DNA of 62,914 nt, taken from a virus. The notes under the pieces were generated by a model, which was given only the letters and a program-made list of their open reading frames with translations, did not search any database and was not told the origin of the DNA. The position numbers and the translations under genes are program-made. The stretch lies in IMG/VR virus record IMGVR_UViG_3300021403_000003, positions 113,952 to 176,865 of that record; one strand, written 5' to 3'. Positions 44,090 through 49,415 of this stretch are shown here, piece after piece (the stretch's first letter is position 1; each line of letters begins with the position of its first letter).

Positions 44090-45050
44090 TCTAACGAGTG
44101 AAGCACTGAAATCAGAAATGAACGGTACTTTACTTTTAAGGTGAACGGGACTATACTGTTTGCCTTGTCGAAGAAGGGTTGTCAGAAGATTCGCACTGGT
44201 TGGCTGATGTTGTTGAGCGACGTAGGTCGTTCCGATATCAAGGTACGACGAAACCGATTTTTGACAAGGAACTCGTAACCGAGGTGGCAATCGGTTGCGC
44301 CAGCCACGCGGATAAACCACTCCTTGGTGCCGCTGAAAACAGAAGCATTGTGTTTGATCCCTCACACCAAAAGGGATCTTCTAATTGAAGAATTCTCGTG
44401 CTCAATTGTCAGTCTGACGCACGGAATTATAATGACTGACCACTGTGATCCGAAGTGTTAAAATCGGTGTACGATCACGGTTTCTCGTAATTGGAAATGA
44501 TGAGCCCGTGACCCGTGGTGGGTGACCCATAATAAACGGCCGGAGATTCCTCATACAAGCGACCTAATCAAAGGATAGAGCTGCATCTCAATACTAACTG
44601 CGGCAGTACTGGAATCATCCAAGGTTCCGATGCTTCCCCAACCATTAGAAACGATCGCTGCCACGTGGATTGGTTGGGCACTATTTAGACCCTGAGACCT
44701 CTAATGATGTAGAAGTGGCATCATGACCCAGTGCACAACGCTGCCCGTGGTTTTGGATGTAGGTTCGACTCCTACCAGGGTTGTTCTATTGACGTAACGT
44801 GACTGCACCCACGATAAACGGCAGCGTTGAGAAACGATAAATCTGGATGGAGTATTAACACCATAATAGTGTAATTATGTCCTGGCTGGGTGGACAGTAA
44901 CCCAGCAAGATTTATTGATCAGTCGTCTAAAATATAAGACACCGGAGTGATCCGGAGATAATGGTGAAATCCCATTTTGATCAGCCAATTTGCCTCTTAA
45001 GCATTAAAGTGATGCACCTCGTTTGTACCGAGGAGAATACGGGCCAGTAC
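44090..45050 (+). ncRNA. giant structured RNA, GOLLD-like candidate
   Basis: About 960 nt without a credible ORF and dense in perfect helices. Examples: AACCGAT/ATCGGTT (44252-44297 region); GATCCC/GGGATC (44356-44378); AATTGA/TCAATT then GTCAGTC/GACTGAC (44383-44440); GTGATC/GATCAC (44445-44478); GCTGGGT/ACCCAGC (about 44885-44906). Near the 3' end a TGATCA-closed multiloop (44917-44984) holds GTCT/AGAC, CCGGA/TCCGG and ATGG/CCAT hairpins. GOLLD RNAs are giant phage RNAs that sit beside or enclose tRNAs, as here. Family assignment is by size and context, not by covariance model. Confidence 0.5.
44688..44784 (+). ncRNA. tRNA-like element inside the giant RNA
   Basis: GACCCTG pairs with CAGGGTT as a 7-bp acceptor-like helix and is followed by a perfect T-arm (GTAGG TTCGACT CCTAC). 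The D and anticodon arms are not convincing, and there is no CCA. Either a degenerate tRNA or the tRNA-like domain sometimes seen within GOLLD RNAs. Confidence 0.4.
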
Positions 45051-45070
45051 CGTAATGAGGCTCCAGGTTT

Positions 45071-45148
45071 TGGCGGATAGCAATCAAGGTGAATGCGCGT
45101 GACTGTTAATCACGAATGAGCTGGGTTCGATTCCCAGACCGCCAGCCA
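45071..45148 (+). tRNA. tRNA-Asn(GTT)
   Basis: Anticodon arm CGTGA-CTGTTAA-TCACG, T-arm CTGGG/CCCAG, discriminator G and encoded CCA. The acceptor has a mismatch at 7-66. Reads AAY codons. Confidence 0.9.
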
Positions 45149-45163
45149 ATTGGAGGAAGCGTA

Positions 45164-45578
45164 ATGAGATTAAAGAAAGAGATATTGATGACGCTTCCTT
45201 GGGATGAAATGCTCAAACATGTAGGGTTGATTGGTCCTTGTAGAGCTGTAAGAGAACGTTTGCTCATTTAGCAACAAGGTAAATGCGATGTTTGTGGTAT
45301 CCACCAATGGAATGGTAGACCCATTTCATCATATTGATGGAAATCATGCCAACAGGAGCAGAAGCAACCTGAGGATGGTATGTCCGAATTGTCATAGCCA
45401 AACAGACACATTCAGAGTTAAGAATGTGAAGAGACGTAAGGTTCCGGATGATGTCATCATTCAAGCATTACGAGAATGTAATGGTGAAGTGATGAAAGCT
45501 CTTAGGCAAGTGGGATTACCTGATTGTGGTAACTCCTGGAGAAGAGCAGTAAGATTGAAAGAACAAATGCCCTCGTGA
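45164..45578 (+). pseudogene. broken HNH endonuclease gene
   Basis: The first part reads MRLKKEILMTLPWDEMLKHV, an in-frame TAG (45267-45269) interrupts it, and the same frame continues as QQGKCDVCGIHQWNGRPI. The remainder of the HNH (FHHIDGNHANRSRSNLRM then VCPNCHSQTDTF) is in another frame near 45330-45420. At least one stop and one frameshift therefore separate the zinc finger from the HNH core. The gene ends inside the following tRNA-Arg. It is probably a decaying homing nuclease in the tRNA array; sequencing error is possible. Confidence 0.65.
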
Positions 45579-45646
45579 CTGGAATTGGATTTCAGTTTCG
45601 CCTTCTAAGCGAATATATGCAGGTTCGAGTCCTGTCGAGGGTGCCA
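45569..45646 (+). tRNA. tRNA-Arg(TCT)
   Basis: Acceptor GCCCTCG/CGAGGGT, anticodon arm TTCGC-CTTCTAA-GCGAA, T-arm GCAGG/CCTGT, discriminator G, CCA. The D-arm resembles those of the leucine tRNAs here. Its first 10 nt overlap the broken HNH gene. Confidence 0.9.
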
Positions 45647-45652
45647 ATTTTC

Positions 45653-45743
45653 GGGGAATGCAATAAGAGCGGTGTGGACTGCTACCTGGCTGTAACCCAG
45701 GTCCCTTCAGGGCATGAGGTTCGACTCCATCCTTTCCCCACCA
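45653..45743 (+). tRNA. tRNA-Tyr(GTA)
   Basis: Anticodon arm CCTGG-CTGTAAC-CCAGG, long variable arm with CCC/GGG hairpin as in bacterial tRNA-Tyr, and acceptor GGGGAA/TTCCCC, CCA encoded. The T-stem has mismatches and the D-arm has extra bases, so folding may be weak. Confidence 0.75.
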
Positions 45744-45747
45744 TATT

Positions 45748-45849
45748 CAGTGGTATAGATCTACAATCGTAGATGAAGGTGCACTAAAGCACCCATCGAG
45801 ATTGGGTCTGTGTAGCGGCAACTACACTCCTTGCCGGGTAATATCACTG
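45748..45849 (+). ncRNA. pseudoknotted structured RNA 1
   Basis: A 9-bp closing helix (CAGTGGTAT/ATATCACTG with one G-U) encloses ATCTAC/GTAGAT (45759-45774), GGTGC/GCACC (45778-45793) and GTGTAG/CTACAC (45810-45827). The last hairpin's loop CGGCAA (45816-45821) is perfectly complementary to TTGCCG (45831-45836), an H-type pseudoknot. No tRNA arms. Confidence 0.6.
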
Positions 45850-45864
45850 AGTTCTTTTGATAAA

Positions 45865-45980
45865 ACTCTTGTGGGAGCAAACCAACGTAGAGGCCTGGGT
45901 AAGCCAGTTCGATCGGGATTGCAACATACCACTGACAATGTATGGGATATGACTGTCCCGCCACAAATAGAGTGTCAGTG
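45865..45980 (+). ncRNA. pseudoknotted structured RNA 2
   Basis: TTGTGG/CCACAA plus ACTC/GAGT close the element (45865-45874/45961-45973). CGGGA/TCCCG (45914-45918/45956-45960) encloses hairpin CATAC/GTATG whose loop CACTGACA (45930-45937) pairs perfectly with TGTCAGTG (45973-45980). It directly precedes tRNA-Ala. Confidence 0.55.
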
Positions 45981-46009
45981 CTCTCGTGGCCGGCTGTCAA
46001 CAAGTTTTT

Positions 46010-46084
46010 GGGCTGTTAGTTTAACTGGGAAAACACGACCCTTGCAAGGTCAAGTCCGGGGTTCGACTCCCCGACGGTCCACCA
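46010..46084 (+). tRNA. tRNA-Ala(TGC)
   Basis: Acceptor GGGCTGT/ACGGTCC, anticodon loop CTTGCAA, T-arm CGGGG/CCCCG, discriminator A, CCA. Confidence 0.9.
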
Positions 46085-46090
46085 AATTAT

Positions 46091-46166
46091 GCTCGCCTGG
46101 ACTGAGAGGTTAGGCATCTCCCTTACAAGGAGAACGATGAAGGTTCGAGTCCTTCGGCGAGTACCA
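46091..46166 (+). tRNA. tRNA-Val(TAC)
   Basis: Acceptor GCTCGCC/GGCGAGT, anticodon arm TCTCC-CTTACAA-GGAGA, T-arm GAAGG/CCTTC, discriminator A, CCA. Confidence 0.92.
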
Positions 46167-46171
46167 ATTTT

Positions 46172-46248
46172 CGGATATTAGCTCAGCCTGGTAGAGCGTC
46201 TGGTTTGGGACCAGAATGTCAAGTGTTCGAATCACTTATATCCGACCA
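46172..46248 (+). tRNA. tRNA-Pro(TGG)
   Basis: Acceptor CGGATAT/ATATCCG, anticodon arm TCTGG-TTTGGGA-CCAGA, T-loop TTCGAAT, discriminator A, CCA. Confidence 0.92.
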
Positions 46249-46315
46249 TTATTACAGGCCACGACCTAAGACAAATGGAAAATTAGTGGATTTCTGTTTG
46301 CCCTGTACCAAATTT

Positions 46316-46393
46316 CTGGGTGAGCGCCACATGGAAGGCGAGCGGTTCTGGAAACCGACAATCTTGCAGGTTCGAATCCTGTCACCCCGACCA
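46316..46393 (+). tRNA. tRNA of uncertain identity
   Basis: Clear D-arm (CGCC/GGCG), T-arm (GCAGG TTCGAAT CCTGT) and CCA. The anticodon arm GCGGT-TCTGGAA-ACCGA places TGG (Pro) at 34-36 with C33, or GGA (Ser) if shifted by one. There is no long variable arm for Ser. Acceptor mismatch at 2-71. Upstream, 46252-46312 ends in CCTGTACCA and has a 5-bp outer helix, possibly a tRNA remnant. Confidence 0.6.
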
Positions 46394-46395
46394 AT

Positions 46396-46526
46396 TTGCT
46401 GCGTTCCGCATCTCTTTCCAAGACCGAATACTGCTTTAGAGTAAATGGGATGATTCCTGTTGTCCGGGAACATACTACCATCGAAAAGTAAGTTTGGAAA
46501 CTCGTTATGAATGCCTGAAGCAGCAA
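46396..46526 (+). ncRNA. structured inter-tRNA RNA (7-bp closing helix)
   Basis: TTGCTGC/GCAGCAA closes 131 nt that contain TACT/AGTA and AGTTT/AAACT hairpins. It has no ORF or tRNA arms and lies between two tRNAs. Confidence 0.4.
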
Positions 46527-46535
46527 CCTAAATAT

Positions 46536-46629
46536 GGTTGTCGGCTCAGGTGAGCGGGTGGAACTTATAATTCCGCATTGGCGCCAGATTAGCGTACTCG
46601 GGTGGGTTCGATACCCACGACAACCACCA
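46536..46629 (+). tRNA. tRNA with anticodon loop CTTATAA (TAT), long variable region
   Basis: Acceptor GGTTGTC/GACAACC, anticodon arm GGAA-CTTATAA-TTCC, T-arm GTGGG/CCCAC, CCA. TAT would read AUA (Ile), but the variable region of about 26 nt is type II-like, so identity is unsure. Confidence 0.65.
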
Positions 46630-46656
46630 CTAATAGATTAAGTGTAAATCAGTTTC

Positions 46657-46699
46657 GGGGCAGTTTAGATACTGCATAGAGTGTAAATCTCTTTGCCCC
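46657..46699 (+). ncRNA. mini tRNA-like element without T-arm
   Basis: GGGG/CCCC closes two hairpins, GCAGT/ACTGC (D-arm-like) and AGAG-TGTAAAT-CTCT (anticodon-arm-like). There is no T-arm; an ACTAT/ATAGT hairpin follows. Either a tRNA relic or a small RNA. Confidence 0.35.
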
Positions 46700-46719
46700 A
46701 CTACTATTTGGCATAGTAA

Positions 46720-46768
46720 CCAAGTGAACCAAGCATAACTCTCGCTCGGCCAATCTTCCCTCACTTGG
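46720..46768 (+). ncRNA. hairpin element with 8-bp closing helix
   Basis: CCAAGTGA (46720-46727) pairs perfectly with TCACTTGG (46761-46768) just upstream of tRNA-Met. Confidence 0.4.
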
Positions 46769-46788
46769 AGCTCCCTGCCAAACCTTCT

Positions 46789-46863
46789 TGCGGATTGGGG
46801 CAGCAGTGGCCCGCTTGGCTCATAACCAAGAGTGGAGAGGTGCAAATCCTCTATCCGCTACCA
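46789..46863 (+). tRNA. tRNA-Met(CAT), possibly initiator-like
   Basis: Anticodon arm CTTGG-CTCATAA-CCAAG, T-arm AGAGG TGCAAAT CCTCT, CCA. Taken as 7-bp, the acceptor has T1-T72 unpaired, recalling the 1-72 mismatch of bacterial initiator tRNA, but the three G-C pairs of initiators are not complete. Confidence 0.75.
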
Positions 46864-46866
46864 ATT

Positions 46867-47020
46867 TTGAACATTCAGTGCTTGAAAGCCAAATTCAACG
46901 GCTGGAAGAATCAGACACTGAATTATCTTGCATTGAGTCCATCTGATGGATACCGAATGCATGAGAAACCAAACCTGGACTCCCGGTGGGAGAGGAAAGC
47001 AGGCTCTGGTAAATGTTCAA
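46867..47020 (+). ncRNA. structured inter-tRNA RNA (9-bp closing helix)
   Basis: TTGAACATT/AATGTTCAA closes a multibranch element with TTCAGTG/CACTGAA (46874-46880/46916-46922), TGCATT/AATGCA (46929-46934/46956-46961) and CTCCC/GGGAG hairpins. No tRNA arms. It precedes tRNA-Trp by 9 nt. Confidence 0.55.
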
Positions 47021-47029
47021 AAGATTTCT

Positions 47030-47100
47030 GGCCCACGTACAGGGTACGGACAGGTCTCCAAAACCAGTCTTGTGGAGTTCGAGTCTCTAGTGGGCTGCCA
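47030..47100 (+). tRNA. tRNA-Trp(CCA)
   Basis: Acceptor GGCCCAC/GTGGGCT, anticodon loop CTCCAAA, T-arm TGGAG/CTCTA, discriminator G as usual for Trp, CCA. The D-arm is short (71 nt total). Confidence 0.85.
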
Positions 47101-47105
47101 GTTTC

Positions 47106-47180
47106 GCGGATGTCGCATAATGGTAGTGCCGAACGTTGCCAACGTTCTGTTCGTGGGTCCGATTCCCATCGTCCGCTCCA
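47106..47180 (+). tRNA. tRNA-Gly(GCC)
   Basis: Acceptor GCGGATG/CGTCCGC, anticodon arm GAACG-TTGCCAA-CGTTC, T-loop TCCGATT, discriminator T as in bacterial Gly, CCA. Confidence 0.92.
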
Positions 47181-47185
47181 ATTCC

Positions 47186-47264
47186 GGCCACTTAGCATAG
47201 TCTGGCTTAATGCACCTCGCTGTCTACGAGGATATCACGAGTTCAAATCTCGTAGTGGTCGCCA
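47186..47264 (+). tRNA. tRNA-Asp(GTC)
   Basis: Acceptor GGCCACT/AGTGGTC, anticodon arm CCTCG-CTGTCTA-CGAGG, discriminator G as in Asp, CCA. Confidence 0.92.
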
Positions 47265-47265
47265 A

Positions 47266-47376
47266 AACGCTCAAGGAATTGAGTCTCCTTGTAACTCTGA
47301 CGCGATGCGACGGAGGAATATTAGCATATTCTTGCATCCTGGGGTGCAAGTCTCGCAACTCACCCAGGATGCATTT
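47266..47376 (+). ncRNA. structured leader of tRNA-His with alternative hairpins
   Basis: Contains CTCAA/TTGAG, GAATAT/ATATTC, and an 11-bp helix TGCATCCTGGG/CCCAGGATGCA (47333-47343/47363-47373). CTTGCA (47331-47336) can instead pair with TGCAAG (47345-47350), so two folds exclude each other. Confidence 0.5.
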
Positions 47377-47453
47377 GTGGTCCAAGCCGAAGTCGTCCAG
47401 GCCGCTGCCTGTGAAGCAGCTGATACGGAGTGCGAGTCTCCGGGATCACCCCA
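47377..47453 (+). tRNA. tRNA-His(GTG)
   Basis: Acceptor GTGGTCC/GGATCAC, anticodon arm GCTGC-CTGTGAA-GCAGC, discriminator C, CCA. The base before G1 is T, so the G-1 that pairs with C73 in most bacterial tRNA-His is not encoded. Confidence 0.88.
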
Positions 47454-47457
47454 ATTT

Positions 47458-47535
47458 GTTGCTGTGGTGTGAATAGTCTTAGCCATCTGCCTGCAAAGCA
47501 GAATCATGTAGGTGCAAATCCTATCAGCAACTCCA
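47458..47535 (+). tRNA. tRNA-Cys(GCA)
   Basis: Acceptor GTTGCTG/CAGCAAC, anticodon arm TCTGC-CTGCAAA-GCAGA, discriminator T as in Cys, CCA. Confidence 0.92.
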
Positions 47536-47540
47536 GATTA

Positions 47541-47658
47541 GGGAGAATAAGGTGGGTTCGATTCCCATCACGTAAGTCGTTCATAACCTGATGGTCAATC
47601 TTCTGCAGGAGGTTGGGAACGTTGTGTAGTCAAGTGGCTTGGCACTCCCGCTTATTTT
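47541..47658 (+). tRNA. candidate circularly permuted tRNA (1)
   Basis: The 3' half comes first: GGGAG (47541-47545), T-arm GTGGG TTCGATT CCCAT, then CAC and CGTTC/AACC. After a loop the 5' half follows: GGTT and GAACG, GTG, TA, D-arm GTC...GGC, and CTCCC (47645-47649), the exact complement of GGGAG. The joined acceptor region is an extended imperfect helix. The anticodon cannot be read. Alternatively two tRNA fragments. Confidence 0.45.
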
Positions 47659-47735
47659 GCCCCTGTGATGAAATTGGCAGACATACGTCGTTTAGACCGA
47701 CGGTCTTGTAGGTTCGACTCCTATCAGGGGTACCA
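47659..47735 (+). tRNA. tRNA-Leu(TAG), short variable arm
   Basis: Acceptor GCCCCTG/CAGGGGT, anticodon arm CGTCG-TTTAGAC-CGACG, leucine-type D-arm (GAAATTGGCAGACAT), discriminator A, CCA. The variable region is only 5 nt, whereas bacterial tRNA-Leu is type II. Confidence 0.88.
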
Positions 47736-47739
47736 TAAT

Positions 47740-47761
47740 AGACTAACGTCAGTGTTAGTCT
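47740..47761 (+). other. 8-bp hairpin before permuted tRNA
   Basis: AGACTAAC (47740-47747) and GTTAGTCT (47754-47761) are perfect complements, ending 5 nt before the 3' half of the permuted tRNA. May define its 5' boundary. Confidence 0.5.
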
Positions 47762-47766
47762 TTACA

Positions 47767-47842
47767 AAGGCGAGGAGACCCTGGTTCGAATCCAGGTTGG
47801 ACCGATTGGTCCAATAGCTCAGAGGATAGAGTGCCTTGCAAG
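47767..47842 (+). tRNA. circularly permuted tRNA (2)
   Basis: Order of parts: AAGGC (anticodon stem 3' strand), variable region, T-arm CCTGG TTCGAAT CCAGG, acceptor 3' strand TTGGACC, linker GATT, acceptor 5' strand GGTCCAA (perfect 7 bp), TA, D-arm GCTC...GAGT with AGAGGATA loop, then GCCTT, the exact complement of AAGGC. All arms of a tRNA are present in permuted order. Both halves share CAA at the break; joining there would give loop TTGCAAA. No CCA is encoded. Confidence 0.65.
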
Positions 47843-47848
47843 TGTTTT

Positions 47849-47924
47849 GCCCTTGTGACCGGAATGGATACGGCCAGCATTCCTAAAGCTGTATATACAG
47901 GTTCGAATCCTGTCAGGGGTGCCA
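47849..47924 (+). tRNA. tRNA-Arg(CCT)
   Basis: Acceptor GCCCTTG/CAGGGGT, anticodon loop TTCCTAA with one stem mismatch (31-39), T-arm ACAGG/CCTGT, discriminator G, CCA. Confidence 0.85.
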
Positions 47925-48360
47925 GTTGACGAGCTTTGACGAGCTTTGATGAAACAAAGGAAGTTTATCATTGCGATAATTTGATAAGTCCGTGCATAAT
48001 TCCGTACTCCAGTAGAGATTAGAATTAGTGTAGCAGGAATCGTACCCTGCAAAATTGATGTTTGAGCATGCGCAGAAAGGTTGCAGCCCGCGAATCCAAG
48101 TATACATTCCGAAATAGGATGCAAGTAGCTGAAACGTCAGGGTCCAGGCTACCGGACGCACTAATAGAGTATTGGTGTTGAAAAGATGAGTTGTTATTAA
48201 GCAACCCTCTCGATGATCTAGATGCGCCCAAGTGACCGGAACAGTTTGAGCCGATGTAGACGTACAAAGGCCAGTTCAATGAGAAGGTTGCTCGCAGTGG
48301 AGCTTGGCAAGCGTTGAAGCTGCATCTGAGGTGGCCATCGGATACCATAGATCGTCAACT
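47925..48360 (+). ncRNA. large structured RNA (8-bp closing helix, about 436 nt)
   Basis: GTTGACGA (47925-47932) pairs with TCGTCAAC (48352-48359). Inside are a tandem GACGAGCTTT repeat, TTATC/GATAA, GCAGG/CCTGC and GTCC/GGAC hairpins, and a GCAG...CTGC helix enclosing AGCTT/AAGC. There is no ORF of note and no tRNA arms. The 3' end lies 38 nt before a GTG-started gene. Confidence 0.5.
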
Positions 48361-48397
48361 TCTTTTGAAGTGAAACCACTATATCATTGGAGGTAAT

Positions 48398-48823
48398 GTG
48401 AAAAAGTTGATTGTTGGTTGTTTTCTTACCATGATTGCAATCGTTGCACTTGCGGGAGATCATTCCCTGAATGATACCCAATGTTCAGGGACAGTTTGTC
48501 TGACTCCAGCAGAAGGAGTACAGTACGTGACCATCAGTCAAACATATGGATCATTGTCTGCATCAGTTAATGGTTTGCAAGTTTCTACAGGAAATTATGC
48601 ACTTGATATTACTGGAGACATTGCTTCAGGTGTAATCAACCCATTGGGTGGTGTTAATTTTGCTTTGACTGATGTGGCTCTTAGAGATCCGTTAGGGAAG
48701 AATTTGTATGATGCCACCTTGATCTTCCATTATTGGACAACTAGGATTGTCAGTGGTAAGAACAGAGGACAAATTGTCCCACACTGGGAATTGGTAAGTG
48801 GAGCACTGATATCAGTGAATTAG
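48398..48823 (+). CDS. secreted/periplasmic hypothetical protein
   Basis: 141 residues from a GTG preceded by GGAGGT. An N-terminal signal peptide (KKLIVGCFLTMIAIVALA, probable cleavage after ALA) is followed by a beta-rich domain (YVTISQTYGSLSASVNGLQV). It is the only intact non-HNH protein gene within the tRNA array. Function unknown. Confidence 0.65.
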   Translation: MKKLIVGCFLTMIAIVALAGDHSLNDTQCSGTVCLTPAEGVQYVTISQTYGSLSASVNGLQVSTGNYALDITGDIASGVINPLGGVNFALTDVALRDPLGKNLYDATLIFHYWTTRIVSGKNRGQIVPHWELVSGALISVN

Positions 48824-48829
48824 AATTCT

Positions 48830-48907
48830 GCCCTTGTGGTGAAATTGGTAAACACAGGAAACTTAAAATCTCCGTATTTGTGGGTTCGAATCCCACCTTG
48901 GGCACCA
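48830..48907 (+). tRNA. tRNA-Leu(TAA), short variable arm
   Basis: Anticodon loop CTTAAAA, leucine-type D-arm, T-arm GTGGG/CCCAC, discriminator A, CCA. The acceptor GCCCTTG/CTTGGGC has two T-T mismatches. Variable region 6 nt. Confidence 0.85.
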
Positions 48908-48972
48908 GAATGGGTTGGCTACCTGTCAGAGCCGTGTCATGCCTGAGCACTAGAAATCAGGCTAGAGAATTC

Positions 48973-49049
48973 GCGCTTGTGACGGAATTGGCATACGTGT
49001 GAGTTTGAGAGACTCAATTTTGCAGGTTCGACTCCTGTCAGGCGCACCA
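48973..49049 (+). tRNA. tRNA-Leu(GAG), short variable arm
   Basis: Acceptor GCGCTTG/CAGGCGC, anticodon arm TGAGT-TTGAGAG-ACTCA, T-arm GCAGG/CCTGT, discriminator A, CCA, variable region 5 nt. Upstream, GCCTGA/TCAGGC (about 48940-48961) forms a hairpin. Confidence 0.87.
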
Positions 49050-49051
49050 GT

Positions 49052-49200
49052 TTGTGATCGTCCTTGTGCACTCCTTGAAGATCGCCAGTGGAGATTATAT
49101 CAAACCTGTGCGTGGTCGTGGAACCCATTGGTTAGGACCAGCTGGCCGGACCAAGAGTAAATAAGTCGACGAATATTAGTGCGATCGTTGATGATCACAA
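49052..49200 (+). ncRNA. structured inter-tRNA RNA (8-bp closing helix)
   Basis: TTGTGATC/GATCACAA closes 149 nt with TGGTC/GACCA and further short helices. No tRNA arms. Beyond it, AGATTGG/CCAATCT and TGGTTGA/TCAACCA hairpins (about 49270-49328) fill the space to tRNA-Gly. Confidence 0.5.
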
Positions 49201-49336
49201 TTCAAATCTCTGGTGGGGCGTTAAGCTGAAACGTCGAAACGCAAGCGATACGATAAATTTGTTCCTCATCAATAGCAGATTGGAGCTATAGAGCCAATCT
49301 GGCCTGGTTGAGCCATTGAAATCAACCAACTAATTC

Positions 49337-49411
49337 GCGGATGTAGCTCAGAGGCAGAGCGAGTGGCTTCCAACCACTAGGTCGAGATTTCGAAATTCTT
49401 CATCCGCTCCA
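49337..49411 (+). tRNA. tRNA-Gly(TCC)
   Basis: Acceptor GCGGATG/CATCCGC, anticodon arm AGTGG-CTTCCAA-CCACT, D-arm GCTC/GAGC, discriminator T, CCA. T-stem weaker than usual. Confidence 0.88.
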
Positions 49412-49415
49412 ATAT

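Noticed and set aside
44179-44388. ORF of 69 residues inside the giant RNA
   Set aside because: Its span coincides with dense perfect helices and it has no ribosome binding site; the RNA interpretation is stronger.
45164-45269. Amber-suppressed HNH reading through TAG
   Set aside because: A frameshift is needed as well, and no tRNA with a clear CTA anticodon was found in the array, so suppression would not restore the protein.
46252-46526. Minus-strand ORFs with GDRIRTC or VTGFEPAR-like strings
   Set aside because: These are translations of the antisense of tRNA T-arms, a known artefact. They recur opposite several tRNAs (46252, 46923, 47819, 48750, 51276, 51999) and have no ribosome binding sites.
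46765-47476. Long + strand ORFs across the tRNA array (46765-47472, 47210-47476)
   Set aside because: They run through several tRNAs and structured RNAs, have no ribosome binding site and show tRNA-derived residue patterns. The RNA reading explains the region better.
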